Source: Punica granatum
Lineage: Eukaryota; Streptophyta; Magnoliopsida; Myrtales; Lythraceae
Length of the DNA stretch: 64,000 nt
Direction: 5' to 3'
NCBI RefSeq assembly: GCF_007655135.1
Contig: NC_045127.1
Coordinates: 55,407,051 to 55,471,050 of the forward strand
The notes below the pieces were generated by a model. That model was not told where the DNA came from. It did not search any database and was given only the letters and a program-made list of their open reading frames with translations. A program made the translations under genes and the position numbers. The number at the start of each line of letters is the position of its first letter. Within the stretch, counting starts at the first letter, position 1. This document shows positions 22,201 through 32,505 of the stretch, piece after piece.

Positions 22201-24607
22201 GGATATTCCCGGTGTAAGTCTGCTTAGTTAGTTCAGGGAAATTGAACACTTGGTTATTTTCAACCTCCGATTCTGGATTTCAATGTGCTTTCTGACTGAT
22301 ACTACATACGAAGCGGTAAAGAGAGAGCACACGAGCATAACTCACGTAAATCTCTTTGAGGGAAAATCGGCATGCAAGATTGTACAGGACTCCTGGCTCA
22401 TGCAGGTATGCCAACTTGGTCATATCATCCACCCCTGACGGTGGGGCTTCAGTCTCCTTTGGATGTATGCCCAAAATGTCTGCAATGATCTAAAGTTCCA
22501 TGGAAAATCTAACTTGAGATTATTTTCACTGAGAATACAGAAGACTAGTATCATGACATAGATAAAATTGCTTCTTTGATAGATGAGTATATGTATATAT
22601 AAAAAAAAGAGTAAATTACACTCCCCTCCCTTTAGATATTATTGAATGACACTCTACTACATTCTCAAGAGAAAATGATACCCCACCCCGTTCTCATTAA
22701 AAAAATTGACATTTCATCCCATTGACCAAGTTGACCTAGTAGAAAAATATTTTTTTGTCCTCAAGTCTTTAATTGCTTTATCAATTTCATCTTGATTCAT
22801 TTATATTGTCATGGTTGGTCTACATTAGTCTTACTATTTGAATTTTCACTAAAATTATTGACATGTAAATTTTTTAAAATTAAAATAAAAATGAACGCTT
22901 GTAGGTTTTCCCATTGAGGTTGCTGACAGATATTAAGTCCTTAATTTATCTTCAATTTTTTTGAGAGAATTCCCTCAAACAGTATTTTTAATTTTCTTGA
23001 AAAATAACTTTTATTTTTTTGAGTTTTTTGGCAGAATTCCTTGTGAAATCCATTGGAATTTTTTAACAGAAAATTTAATCAGAAGTCTTCCTCAAAACTA
23101 GCGAGTATTTTTCTTTTTCCTTTTGTAGTATGAGGTCATTAGCCGTTAAGAATTGTTGCCCACAACTTCGTTGTTGTGTTCGCGACCTCTGACGCAAAAC
23201 CTCAAGTTTCTTCCTGTTTAAGTATTTTAGCAAGTATTATGAATAATAAAACCATCTTTTAAATTAATAAATTAAAAAAAGAACAACAATAAAGAGTAAA
23301 AAAAAGGGACTTTATGGTCACTTTCTTAGTAATATTACAGAAGACCACTAGTTGGCAATGATCTATGTATGAGGGATACGGATGCGAAGGGGTTGGGGCG
23401 AAGGGCAGCCAGACCCTTTCCTAAATCACCGATGGCTTTAGAGAATATTATAGTCATCTACTTTCGATATGCTCCTTATAGTTCTTTTCTTATTCTTTAA
23501 TTTTATTTCAAACGTATTATACTTACAAAAATATTATATGGTAGTAAGCTTCGTCTCTTGAGATCAAGATGGGAAACATAATAGTTTGGGATATCGATCT
23601 TGAGGAGTGGGGTCTCGTCAATTACCATCATCAGCTCTTTGGATTGTTCAAAAGCCTAAGTTATTATTGAAGTGTTGGTCTTTTTTTTGTACTTTCCAAA
23701 AACCTTTCCTCTTAAAAATATTATACATTAATAAGTCTATTGAAATTTCTACTTGCACGAGCACGCCGGCCAAACCATGTAATAATGACGATAGAAGTAA
23801 AAAAAAAAAAAGGATGAAACGGAAAGCAATTCAAAGTTTGGAGATCAAAAGAGATTTTTCTTATTATGTCAACAATGATCAACGGGGTGGAGTGTCATTT
23901 TGTATCAAGAATGAGGTTGAGTGTCATTTGGCAAAAGCTCAAAGGAGGGAGTATATTTTCTTAAAAAAAAGAAAGAAGAAGCTGTTTTTCTTGGTCACAT
24001 GGATGGATAGAAAATGTTTGGTGTCTGCCTTGCCTGATCTGACAAAGGCAATCCAACATATATTATTAATTGGTGATGCATGGCATAATTCATCTGAATT
24101 TCTGTTAATTTGAAACTGTTTCCAGAGAGGAACAGAATTATGTTAAAAAATGCCAGGAACCTGTGGCTTGGGATGTGGCCAGCCAGGTCATATATGATAC
24201 GTGTATATGTTATTTGGGGGCAACACACACACATGCTTTTTCTGCATGAGGACTAGGTCGTGCCATTCTTCTCTTCCACCATATATATGAGTCGAGAGAG
24301 AGAGAGAGAGAGAGATAAAGCCAAATTACATTTTAAAATAGCGCATATGTCGTCTCACTACTTACAGTTCTGCCATCAGAGGTGACGATGGTGGCATCTC
24401 CACTACTGATGGAAGTGACTACTCCGTCAATCCATGCTGCATCAGGATCCTCAGCCCATACATGGGATCCGACAATTATGTTCACTGGAGTCCCCTGCAA
24501 TGGATGCAGATTAATGATCACGGATCCCCCGACCAAGTAATATCAGTGTCTTAAGCATAAGCGCTTATTGGGGATCGAAGATGCATGTGCTTATTACTCC
24601 TTACCAT
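6477..24607 (-). CDS. Class XI myosin heavy chain gene (about 41 exons, in-frame stop in the coiled coil)
   Basis: Class XI myosins are actin-based motors that drive organelle transport and cytoplasmic streaming. The spliced model starts [14 protein letters not shown] and reads in frame through a complete motor, six IQ motifs, a coiled coil and a DIL-type globular tail, ending near residue 1,500, the usual family length. Nearly all exons join with GT-AG sites and the codon sums agree. Exon 1 holds only ATG (24605-24607), followed by GTAAGG. The frame is broken by TAA at 10979-10981, which would leave 999 residues and remove the tail. One tail exon near 9700-9920 cannot be resolved. Three introns carry transposons. 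The family call is very strong. Whether the locus still functions, as a truncated motor or a young pseudogene, is open. Confidence 0.93.
6706..7774 (+). mobile_element. 5'-truncated LINE (L1-type) in the last myosin intron
   Basis: Frames at 6708-7130 and 7165-7470 encode the C-terminal end of a plant L1 reverse transcriptase. The Trp-rich zf-RVT block is recognisable: [30 protein letters not shown] and WEARNNCIF. The two frames are out of register, so the copy is dead. It is 5'-truncated, as usual for LINEs. Its 3' end runs into a (TA)/(TG)/(TATG) microsatellite tail at about 7718-7774. A perfect 15-bp target duplication TATCTGGCAAATGTA flanks it at 6691-6705 and 7775-7789. It sits between the last two myosin exons in the opposite orientation. 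Confidence 0.88.
10337..11713 (-). other. Myosin coiled-coil exons 23-28, with the premature TAA
   Basis: Exons 11615-11713, 11120-11335, 10890-11029, 10708-10809, about 10496-10559 and 10337-10363. The heptad-rich stretch ([19 protein letters not shown] and following) should drive dimerisation. In exon 10890-11029 codon 17 is TAA, at 10979-10981 read on the minus strand. The same frame continues open on both sides and meets exon 26 in the right phase, so this is a point nonsense change and not a mis-set frame. The donor of exon 27 is uncertain. A phase-0 GTGAAA after position 10496 fits best, because using the nearer GTTCAC would create a stop. Confidence 0.8.
10979..10981 (-). other. In-frame TAA nonsense codon in the myosin
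   Basis: On the minus strand the exon reads GAG AAG TAA TCC CAG GTT. The flanking codons give FEEK and SQVEKENN, typical coiled-coil text. One base change from AAA, GAA or CAA would explain it. Confidence 0.85.
11820..12570 (-). other. Myosin neck: IQ-motif exons 21-22
   Basis: Exons 12365-12570 and 11820-11939, together with the end of exon 20, encode six IQ-type calmodulin/light-chain sites at about residues 736-878: [84 protein letters not shown] and [17 protein letters not shown]. Six is the usual number for class XI. The first three keep the IQxxxR core best. IQ2 has FQ and IQ4 lacks the second basic cluster, so some sites may bind weakly. The exon 20/21 junction is phase 1 and restores WRAQLARK. 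Confidence 0.88.
16015..16671 (+). repeat. 5' LTR of the intron-7 Copia element
   Basis: 657 bp, TGTTGGG to CCCAACA. By eye it differs from the 3' LTR at about ten substitutions and one single-base indel, clustered in its first 430 bases. Confidence 0.93.
16727..20687 (+). pseudogene. Copia gag-pol polyprotein, interrupted
   Basis: Domains in order: Gag (from [20 protein letters not shown]), CCHC zinc knuckle [14 protein letters not shown] (about 17434), aspartic protease DTGASFHVT (about 17620), integrase HHCC and core (about 18000-18500), reverse transcriptase with YVDDMLLV (about 19718) and RNase H with DADMAG (about 20230). Damage: TAG at 17099-17101; a small deletion near 18245-18252 that shifts frame and removes the DDY of the integrase core; TAG at 18519-18521 and 18543-18545; TGA at 20601-20603 in place of an expected Trp. 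The final stop TAG is at 20685-20687. All four stops are explained by C-to-T change on one strand or the other, which fits deamination of methylated cytosines. RT and RNase H are otherwise well preserved. Confidence 0.93.
20703..21360 (+). repeat. 3' LTR of the intron-7 Copia element
   Basis: 658 bp direct repeat of the 5' LTR. The 240 bases at its 3' end are identical to those of the 5' LTR. Confidence 0.93.
22611..23961. mobile_element. Non-autonomous TIR element in myosin intron 2
   Basis: The left end (about 22611-22705) reads GTAAATTACACTCCCCTCCC, later ATGACACTC and CCCCACCCCG. The right end (about 23878-23961) is an imperfect reverse complement: CGGGGTGGAGTGTCATTT, later GAGTGTCATTTGG and GGAGGGAGTATATTTTC. 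About 90 bases pair over each end. The interior is AT-rich with no supported gene. A possible 11-bp target duplication TAAAAAAAAGA (22600-22610 and 23962-23972) is low complexity and so weak. It explains most of the 1.9-kb length of intron 2. Confidence 0.65.
24605..24607 (-). other. Start-codon-only first coding exon of the myosin
   Basis: The minus strand reads TTTGTATG|GTAAGGAG, and exon 2 opens in phase 0 with GGGACTCCAGTG (GTPV), giving [13 protein letters not shown]-rich leader lies upstream (24609-24645). As recalled, a first exon containing only the initiator Met is common in plant myosin XI genes. Confidence 0.8.
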
Positions 24608-25017
24608 ACAAAGAAGAGAAGAGAAGAGGAGAAGGGAAGGGAAGCTCTAGCAAATGGTCATCGAAGGTGGAATGAATGGCAAAAAGACTAACTAATGAGT
24701 TGTAAGAGAAGACTGTATGCTATGTAGTGCAATCAGAGTGGAGAGCAGAGCAGAGCAGACGGACAGATCCTAACTAATGAGTTGTAAGAGTAGATTATGC
24801 AGCCGTGGAAGTTGAGGTCATGATTACAAGCACAAAACAGCGAAACAGAATAATAATAATAATAATACTGTCTGTCTCTCTGGGGAAAAAAGAACTAAAG
24901 GAGGTATGGATAATTTCATTGATCAAAAAGAGCAAGGTGCGGTGCTGTGCTGTGCTGTCAGCTGGTGCACTGTGCAGGTGAAGCGATGAATTCCCGAAAG
25001 AAGAGAAGAGAAAGGAA

Positions 25018-25048
<31 letters not shown>

Positions 25049-25052
25049 TAAA

Positions 25053-26689
25053 GAGTAAATAGGCAATTTTGTCCCTAACTTTCGCAAATTACATCAATTT
25101 CGTCCCCGACTTTGCATTTTGCATCAATTTACTCTCTCGTCACATCAATTCAGTCCGTCGCTACATCAATTTAGTCATTCGCTACATTAATTCAATCCAT
25201 CGTCACATCAATTTAGTCATCGTTACATCAATTTAGTCCATGTTACATCAATTTAGTCCCCAGCGTTACATCAATGTAGTCATTGACTGGTGCAACACAA
25301 GTTTCTGAGTTTGGCGTGACATCAGATTGATCATTAGTTACATTAATCCGATCCTTGTGGTAAAAGGGGCAAACGGCGTTACTGTTTCGTTAATTTGTTC
25401 AGGGACTGAATTGATGTAACGCCTAGGTAAATTGATGTAACCCCAAATTAAATTCATCTTCTTCCTCTGCCTTCTCTCTCTCGGTCTCTCCTTCTCTTTC
25501 GTCCCCCAATCCTACTTCAAACGAATTTCCTCTCCTCTGTCTTCCTCTTCATCTTCCTCTCCTTGTGCGAGCTTTCATTTCTCGCTCAGCTTCTCTTCAC
25601 TTTGCCTCTGCGGTGAACCTTTGCTGCTTTCTAGTTTCAGTGAGCCAACGAGGGTCGAATTCGGGCGAGTCAACGAGGATCGCACCCAATCGGAGCTTAA
25701 ATGACAGCTTGGAGGCAGTCCAGGAGGTAGCGAAGGAGATGGAGGGGTTGCTGATGTGGACCTAGTGGGCAATCTCTGAGTCAGAGCTGAGTGGGTTTGC
25801 AGGAGAGATGACTACGCCGAGGGAGAGGTAGATGACGGGAACGTTGAGGGAGGGAGGGACAAGGATGAAGGCTGCGTTGCCTTTGGAGAGGAAGAAGTAG
25901 GCCTGGAGGCGAAAAGCATGGGAGTTGGCAAGGCGGAGGGTCTGGGAGAAGGTGAGGCATCAGTCGATGTTGTCGGAGGCGTCGATGATGAAAGTGGAGG
26001 AGACGGGGATGGAGGTGCGGAGAAGGGAGAAGGCGTAGTAGGTGATGTAGAGGAGCTCATGATCGGAAGGTGGAGGGAAAGGAACCTGAGAACGGAGGCT
26101 GTGAAAGGTTTTGGTTTTAGAGCAAAAGTCATTGATGAGCTCACAGTAGGAGGAAGATGATCTCTCTAAGCCTTAAGCTCAGCTCAGAGAAGGTGAAATG
26201 AAAGAGGGAGAGAGGAAGGGAGGGAAGGACTAATTTGATGTAGTACGAGGACCAAATTGATGTAACAATTTCCACCATTTAACATTGTCAGCAATCATAT
26301 TTAACGGCAAAACCAAATTGATGTGGCAATGGACCAAACTGATGTCGCATTGGGATCTGATCGATACACCTACACCACACAAGGATTAAATTGATGCAAC
26401 CATGCACTAACTGATGTAATTGCACCAGTCAGGGACTACATTGATGTAACGTTGGGGACTAAATTGATGTAACACAGGGACTAAATTGATGCAACATGGA
26501 CTAAATTGATGTAACGATGGACTGAATTGATGTAGCGAATGACTAAATTGATGTAGCGTGGGACTGAATTGATGTAACTAGGGACTAAATTGATGCGAAA
26601 GTGCAAAGTCGGGGACGAAATTGATGCAAAAAAAAAATCAAGAAAGAAATTGATGCAACTTGCGAATGGACGAAATTACCTATTTACTC
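25053..26689. mobile_element. Foldback TIR element with subterminal repeat arrays and a captured gene fragment
   Basis: Termini pair as inverted repeats: GAGTAAATAGGCAATTTTG at 25053 and the complement of GAGTAAATAGGTAATTTCG ending at 26689. Each arm (about 25075-25440 and 26230-26670) is an array of a unit of about 15-25 bp built on ACATCAATTTAGTC on the left and GACTAAATTGATGT on the right. The whole 1.6-kb element can therefore fold on itself. There is no transposase. The centre (about 25450-26225) holds a fragment of a 4-coumarate:CoA ligase-like gene. The structure matches a Pack-type non-autonomous DNA transposon, perhaps Mutator-like, but no clear 9-bp target duplication was found (ACACATAAA against ATTATATAA). 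It lies just upstream of the myosin leader. Confidence 0.8.
25600..26150 (-). pseudogene. Captured 4-coumarate:CoA ligase-like (acyl-activating enzyme) exon fragment
   Basis: The minus strand translates, in one frame, to stretches typical of the N-terminal region of plant 4CL-like/OPC-8:CoA ligase-like enzymes. In order: FCSKTKTFHSLRSQVP, IPVSSTFIIDAS, TFSQTLRLANSHAFRLQAYF, LSKGNAAFILVPPSLNVPV, IYLSLGVVISPANPLSSDSE and FKLRLGAILVDSPEF. The frame has stops, for example DNID-stop-CLTF near 25950 and EIAH-stop-V near 25768 (TAG for an expected Gln). It also lacks about three residues expected in the IYLSL..LG segment. Only about 180 of the roughly 550 residues of a full enzyme are present, and the catalytic AMP-binding core is absent. 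It lies wholly within the foldback element, so transduplication is the simplest origin. The parent gene is not in this window. Confidence 0.78.
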
Positions 26690-27375
26690 ATTATATAAAT
26701 ATATACGGAAAGGAAATAATCCGTTCGCCCCCCAATGCCACTGCAACCGCCTTCCCTTCCTCCCACCACCATGCCGACCTAAAAAAAAAAAGCGAAGGCA
26801 TTTCTGCTGATTTGGCATGGCACCTGCAGCCAAGCCACAACATAAAATGAAAGCTCCCCAACCACCAGCGCCTTCTACGACGGCCATTCCCGCCCCAAAA
26901 ATAACTGATCAGAGAGGGGGAGATGCTGCTTCAATCCAGTTCTTCTCCACAGTTTTCACGGGCCATCATATTCTCTAAGCTAAGATGATACCACCTAACT
27001 TGCACCTAAAAAGAAAAGAAACAGTACAAAATGTGGGTTTGATTGATTATGTGCGCCATTAATTAGTTATCAGGATTAATCTTTCCCTCACAAGGGTTCT
27101 TAAAACGAGCAAATCGCGGAGATCAATTGGACGTCACTGTGCTTGTTGGTAAACTTTCTTGCTAAACAAGCAACTTATTATTTTTGAAAATAGTAAATCA
27201 CTCACTAAATAATAAATAATAAGAAACTTATTCTTTTATGAGATGTATCATTATTTTGTAAAAAATTTATTGTTTTGAATACAAAAAAGCTCTTGTCAAA
27301 TAGCAAAATCCCTTACCAAAGAATAAAAATCTCTTTATTTTTTGGAGGCTACTAAAATGCACACTTTTGAGGAAC
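26690..27375. other. Spacer between foldback element and CACTA element
   Basis: No supported gene. A purine tract is at 26779-26794, and the rest is ordinary AT-rich DNA. Confidence 0.35.
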
Positions 27376-28904
27376 CTCCACCACTAGAATACACTCATTT
27401 TCCGACAGAATGGTTCTGTCGAAAAAATTCCGTTACTTATTTCTGACGGCTCATTCCATCAGAAAGCCGTTGAAAAAATAATTTTTTTTAAAAGTATGTC
27501 AATGGTCAAAATTATTTTGACCATTGTCCGACCGGTTAAAGGTTTCTTCTTAAGAATTGAAACCTGCAAAGTCTCTCTCTCTCGATCTCTCGCCCGTCTC
27601 AATCTCTCCCAGCAGCTCTGCTCTAGCGCGGCCTCGACGACTCACAGGATCTGTGTGGTAGTCCTTAGTAGCAGCAGCTTTGCTCAGGTGCATGACTCAC
27701 GCACGTGGCGTCCACCCCAAGCTGCATTCGCCCCCCTGCCCAGCATACCCGCAAGCCATAGCGCCCCCTATGCTAGGGCTGAGTTGAAAGGAATTCTCCC
27801 CTGTTTGTGCAGAGCTCCAGTGCCCCTCCCCCCCCCACCAAGCCGTGGCCAGCCTTGTCCCGCGGTGACCACAGCTTGCTCAGCACGAGTTCTTTCGCGT
27901 CCAGCTTGCTAGCTAGCCGTATGTGCTGCATGTCGAGGTAGCTCCACCGTCGATGCTGCACCCCAAATCTACCTTATCTCCCCGGCATTGTGCTCGGTCG
28001 CTCAGATTTGCCCTCCTCGCAACCGCTAGCTATCTGTGGGTTACATACATACAATTTGTATTTTATTTTATTGTATTTTATAATTGCTAATTTTCAATTT
28101 TTAAGAATATTTTTTTGATGTTATAAATTTATAAAAAATTAATAGCAAATATTGTAATTAAAAAAAGTGTGTAATGGGTTTAGAAATTAGAATGTAATTA
28201 GAATTTATTTTATGAAAATGAAATTTTTACATAGAAATTGTAATTGATCAATGCATGCAATTATAATTGATTTGATTAAATATAAATTCTTGCATAAGTT
28301 GTTAATTAATTTTGTCAAAATTAGGATATGTATTAAAAATTCATGATGAATTGATATGGACTGATTGTACAAAAAATATATCATTATAATATATGATGAA
28401 AATTATAAATAATTAATTTAATTGTGAATCTATTTAATTTGTTGAAAAATGATAAATTTATTTGATGAAAATTAGAATGTAATTAATATGAATATATATA
28501 TATATGTATATGTACACGTGAAATTGCCTAATTACAATATTTTATGAGGTAGGTTCGTGGATCGTCTAAAGGCATCCAGCCCCCTTACACTTGGATGTAA
28601 ACCGAATTGAAGGTACAATCAAATATTACGTTTACATATATAATTTATGTGTATTTTTAATTGAAACTTTAATGTTTAGTTAGATTGATTGTATATGACC
28701 TAGGCTAGTCGCCATTTAGAATTGTGGAGAAGGAGGACGAAATTTAGGAAAGTGGTTGAGCCTTCCCATTATGGATTTGGTTATGTTTGTATTGTTTGCT
28801 GTGGCATAATAAGGACATGTGAATATTAGTTATCGTTTGTGGTTATACGACTGATTGATTATAAATTGATTCCTTGTTTGTATATGCACTTGATAGATGA
28901 ATAT

Positions 28905-31900
28905 CCCTCCACATTGGGAATGGATGTACAATAGGAATAATCTGAATTGTTAGGCAATAGTTTATTGATGTGGTGAAGACATTCTTGGAGCAGGCTTCTC
29001 GTTTACCGAATTGCGTAAGTGAAAAAATTCAATGTCCATGCTCAAAGTGCTGGAAGAAAGGGTGTTATGCACAACTTCTTAAGACTCAAGAACATTTGTA
29101 TTGATATGGTTTCAAGCCTAACTATTGGTATTGGACTAATCATGGGAAAGTCAATCCTTATGCGTCTTCTAGTTCTACTAGAGTAGTAGAGGATTCAAAT
29201 GTAATTGGAATTGACTAGAATCCATTCGATACGTGTGGTGACATATGGATTACGGGCATGAAATGCATTTAGGATCTCCAATGTCTGTTGCTAATGAGGA
29301 GCCAAATCCAATGGAACATAACTCCGCATTGAATTTGGCCGCTAGATTAATGAGTGTTAAAAGTTATTACAATATGGCCCAAGGTGCGATAAATGAAATT
29401 CTGGCCACGATACACAGTCGTTTTCCGATAAACGACGACATTCCTAAAATCTTTTATTAGGCGGAGAAGTTAGTATCAAGCCTTGGATTGAGCACTGTAA
29501 TTTTTTTATAATTGTCCAAAAGGTTGCATGTTGTACTATAAGGATGACACTGCTTCTGATAAGTGCAAATTCTGTGATGATGAGAGGTACAAATAATGTT
29601 ATCATGCTAAAGGCAAAACGAAGGTTGTGGCGAGAATGCCTCTCATCCGAGATCGAAAAGATTTTATACTTGTCCGACCTCAGCAAGTAATATGAGATGA
29701 CACTACGAGAACCAAAGGCCTGAAAATGTAATGTGTCATCCATGCGACGAGAGATCTTGAAAGCACTTTGATGAGGTGCACTCAGATTTCAAATTTGACC
29801 CTCGTAATGTTCGGCTTGGATTATGTTCAAAAGGGTTTGCGCCTTTCGAAAGAGCGAATAAGGCTAACTCATGTTGACATGTTGTTATTGTTCCGTACAA
29901 CTTGCCTTCGGAATTATGCATGACGCCGAAGTATATGTTTCTAACATGTATCATACCTACGCCCAAAAACCCAAAGACAATGATAGATGTGTACTTGCAG
30001 CCAATTATTGATGAGCTGAAGGAGTTGTGGCATATTGGGGTTACAACTTATGATGGTTCGATGAGATAGAACTTCAACATGGGGGCTGCTTCAATGTGGA
30101 CTATAAATGATTTCCCTGCTTATGGTATGTTATTGGGTTGGATAACTGTAAGGAAATTGACATGTCCGCATTGTATGAGTTACAACAAAGCATTCACACT
30201 TAAATATGGCCACAAATATAGTTGATTTGATTGCCACATAATGTTTTTGCCATAATCAATACAGGAAGGATAAAAGGAACTTCAAGGTAGGAAAAATTGA
30301 GCGAGAAGACCAGCCACCGGTATTCCACTGGATTGCCTGTAACGTGAAGAAAGTGATGGAATAATGAATATATATTAAGGAGGATGGTTATAGGAAGAAT
30401 CATAATTTCATTAAGTAGAACATCTTTTGGGAGTTGCCATTCTGAAAGGATCACCTCATTCGGTATAACTTAGACGTTATACATATTGAGAAAGAACGTC
30501 TTCAACGACATTTTCAATACCGTCATGGACATCAAGGGTAAGACCAAAGACACCGTCAATGCCCGAATGGACTTGTAAATCATATGTAACCGTAACAAAC
30601 TACCCTTCAAATGCCCAAGGCCCAGTATATGTTCTCATATGATCAAAAACTCAAGATTTGTGAATGGATGAGCAAACTCGAGATGTTGGATGGATATTTG
30701 TCCACAAGATCTGTTGATGGCGATCAATGTACTTTCCAAGGGTGGAAGAGTTATGATTGTCACGCCTTCATGGAACAGTTATTGCCTATTGCATTCAGGC
30801 ACCTGCCCGATCACATAAGGAAACCCCTAGTAGAGTTCAACAAGTTTTTCAAAGATTGTGTTCAATGACCTCAAGGCATGAAGACTTGGACATGATGGAG
30901 CGGAACATTCCCATAATATTATGCAAGTTGGAGAGAATCTTTCCTTCTGCATTTTTCAATTGATGGAGCATTTGCCAGTACATTTGGTAGATGAGGCAAG
31001 GAATGGAAGGCCTATTCAATTCAGGTGGAGGTATTCATTCGAGAGATATCTTGGCAAATTGAAGCGGACCATTAAGTCGAAAGCTCGTGTTGAAGGGTCA
31101 ATATGCATGGCATATTTATGCTCTTATTATTTTCCATTTGACGTTCGTACTCTAAGGACGAGAGTCCCTCATAATGATGATGGTGGAGCATCCAATACTT
31201 CGCTTGGAATGTATTGAATTTTTAATCAACTGGGACGTCATTCGGGAACTAATGATAAGAGATACTTGAAAGATGTGGAGTTTGAAGCTGCACGCTTGAT
31301 GGTGTTGCTCAATTGCCCCGTGGTTAAGCCATACCTTAAGTAAGGACCCCTTCAACAATGACCTTATATGTGGACAAAACCTTATGATGTATGGGATTAA
31401 TCTAACTACTTTGATCCTATTTGATAATGTAGTATATTCATCGCTAGTTCAAACGTTCCTAAACATCAAGTATGACATAAGACTAATAATGATTTCGTCA
31501 AGTGGTTCGAGCAATTGGTAAGTACATGGTCATTAAGTATTCACTACCCTCTTCGGGTTGATGTATATTTCCAGGCCTATGTAAATCTAAAAATTGGAAT
31601 GTTATTCTTTTATAGATACTTAATCCGACTAATGAAATTAGCGATGAAACACTACGCGATCTCGCATGGGGTCCAGGTAGACGTGCGAAAACATACTAGA
31701 TGTATTTTGTCATGGTTACAAGTTCCAAACTGCTGAGCTCGGCCAACATAGAACGACCATGAATTCTGGAGTATCGGTGAAGGGGGACGGAGGACATTCA
31801 TATTATGGTCTCTTGAGAAAGGTGATACAGTTGGAATATCATGGATTACCTGTGAAGATGATGGTCATTTTTTGTTTTGTGAATTGTTCGATCCTATTCC

Positions 31901-32339
31901 CGAGGCGGGGATGAGAATGGACAAGAATGGATCGTCAAACGGGGATTACTGAGGTTAAGCAAAAGCGCAAGATTCAGGATTACGACCCATTCGTTATTAC
32001 ACAACATGCAATACAAGTTTATTATGTGTCATACCGAGCCGAGAGAGAGATAGATCTCAATGGTGAGTTATTATAAAAACAAAGCCGCAGGGGAAAGTAG
32101 AAGTTCACGAGTCATTGGAACTTGCTTATCAAAATGAAGAGCCGTTGCACGTTGGATCGATAATCGACAATGACCTTATTTACTCCTTAGTCGATGTTAA
32201 TAATCTAATGGAGTATGTTCGACAAGAAGATATGGTAGACAATTGCCGCAACGAAGTTCAAGAGAATGAGGATGATGATGAGGATTCAAATGATGATGAA
32301 GATGAACCTAACGAGTATTGGTATCAGGATTCAAAATGA
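28905..32339 (+). pseudogene. TNP2-type CACTA transposase, many stops
   Basis: Fragments in order: a Transpos_assoc-type Cys-rich block (ENIQCPCSKCWKKG-like text near 29020-29060); frame 29245-29460 leading into a tnp2 domain (CPKGCMLYYKDD, KCKFCDDERYK near 29515-29590); FDPRNVRLGLCSKGFAPF near 29800; CMTPKYMFLTCIIPTPKNPK near 29920; a DUF4218 block at 30611-31217 (YDCHAFMEQLLPIAFRHLP, CKLERIFPSAFF); a DUF4216 block near 31680-32080 (RTTMNSGVSVKGDGGHSYYG); and an acidic tail at 32115-32339 (NEDDDEDSNDDEDEPNE). Stops and frame changes separate the pieces. The order matches intact CACTA transposase genes, so the copy decayed by point changes more than by large deletion. The introns present in intact copies were not modelled. 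Confidence 0.85.
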
Positions 32340-32505
32340 ATGATTCAAGAGAAAACTTGATTTTTTGTGTATTATTCCTAAATTGATGTTTTGTATATTA
32401 GGTAATTTGATCATACAATCATTCAATTCATAAGACTCATAAATATAATTGCTCTTCACTTTATTATGCACTAATTGAATAACTTTAATGTTTCTACTAA
32501 TGCAG

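Larger units (their letters stand above)
13011..24607 (-). other. Myosin motor-domain exons 1-20
   Basis: Exons (descending): 24605-24607, 24366-24494, 22346-22489, 22074-22219, 21810-21966, 21634-21692, 21365-21524, 15800-15949, 15551-15687, 15316-15462, 15101-15202, 14951-15008, 14777-14878, 14636-14673, 14204-14330, 13953-14123, 13740-13871, 13539-13645, 13337-13397, 13011-13188. The P-loop GESGAGKT is at residues 156-163. Switch I NNNSSRFGKF is rebuilt across the exon 6/7 junction at about 209. The relay region reads [14 protein letters not shown], and the converter end reads [20 protein letters not shown]. From family memory, a few usually fixed residues differ: [12 protein letters not shown] where RCVKPNN is common, and [11 protein letters not shown] where AIRISCAGYPT is common. 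These may reflect mild relaxation. The frame stays open throughout. Confidence 0.9.

Noticed and set aside
25812..26144. 110-residue Ser/Pro/Thr-rich frame on the minus strand
   Set aside because: It is an out-of-frame shadow of the captured 4CL-like fragment; the correct frame carries recognisable ligase blocks with stops.
25075..26670. Regularly spaced short repeats resembling a CRISPR array
   Set aside because: Units are degenerate and spacing irregular. The two arrays are in opposite orientation inside a plant TIR element.
27496..27912. 138-codon frame with Ala/Pro/Ser-rich text
   Set aside because: Lies in the CG-rich block just inside the CACTA left end and has no domain; treated as subterminal transposon sequence.
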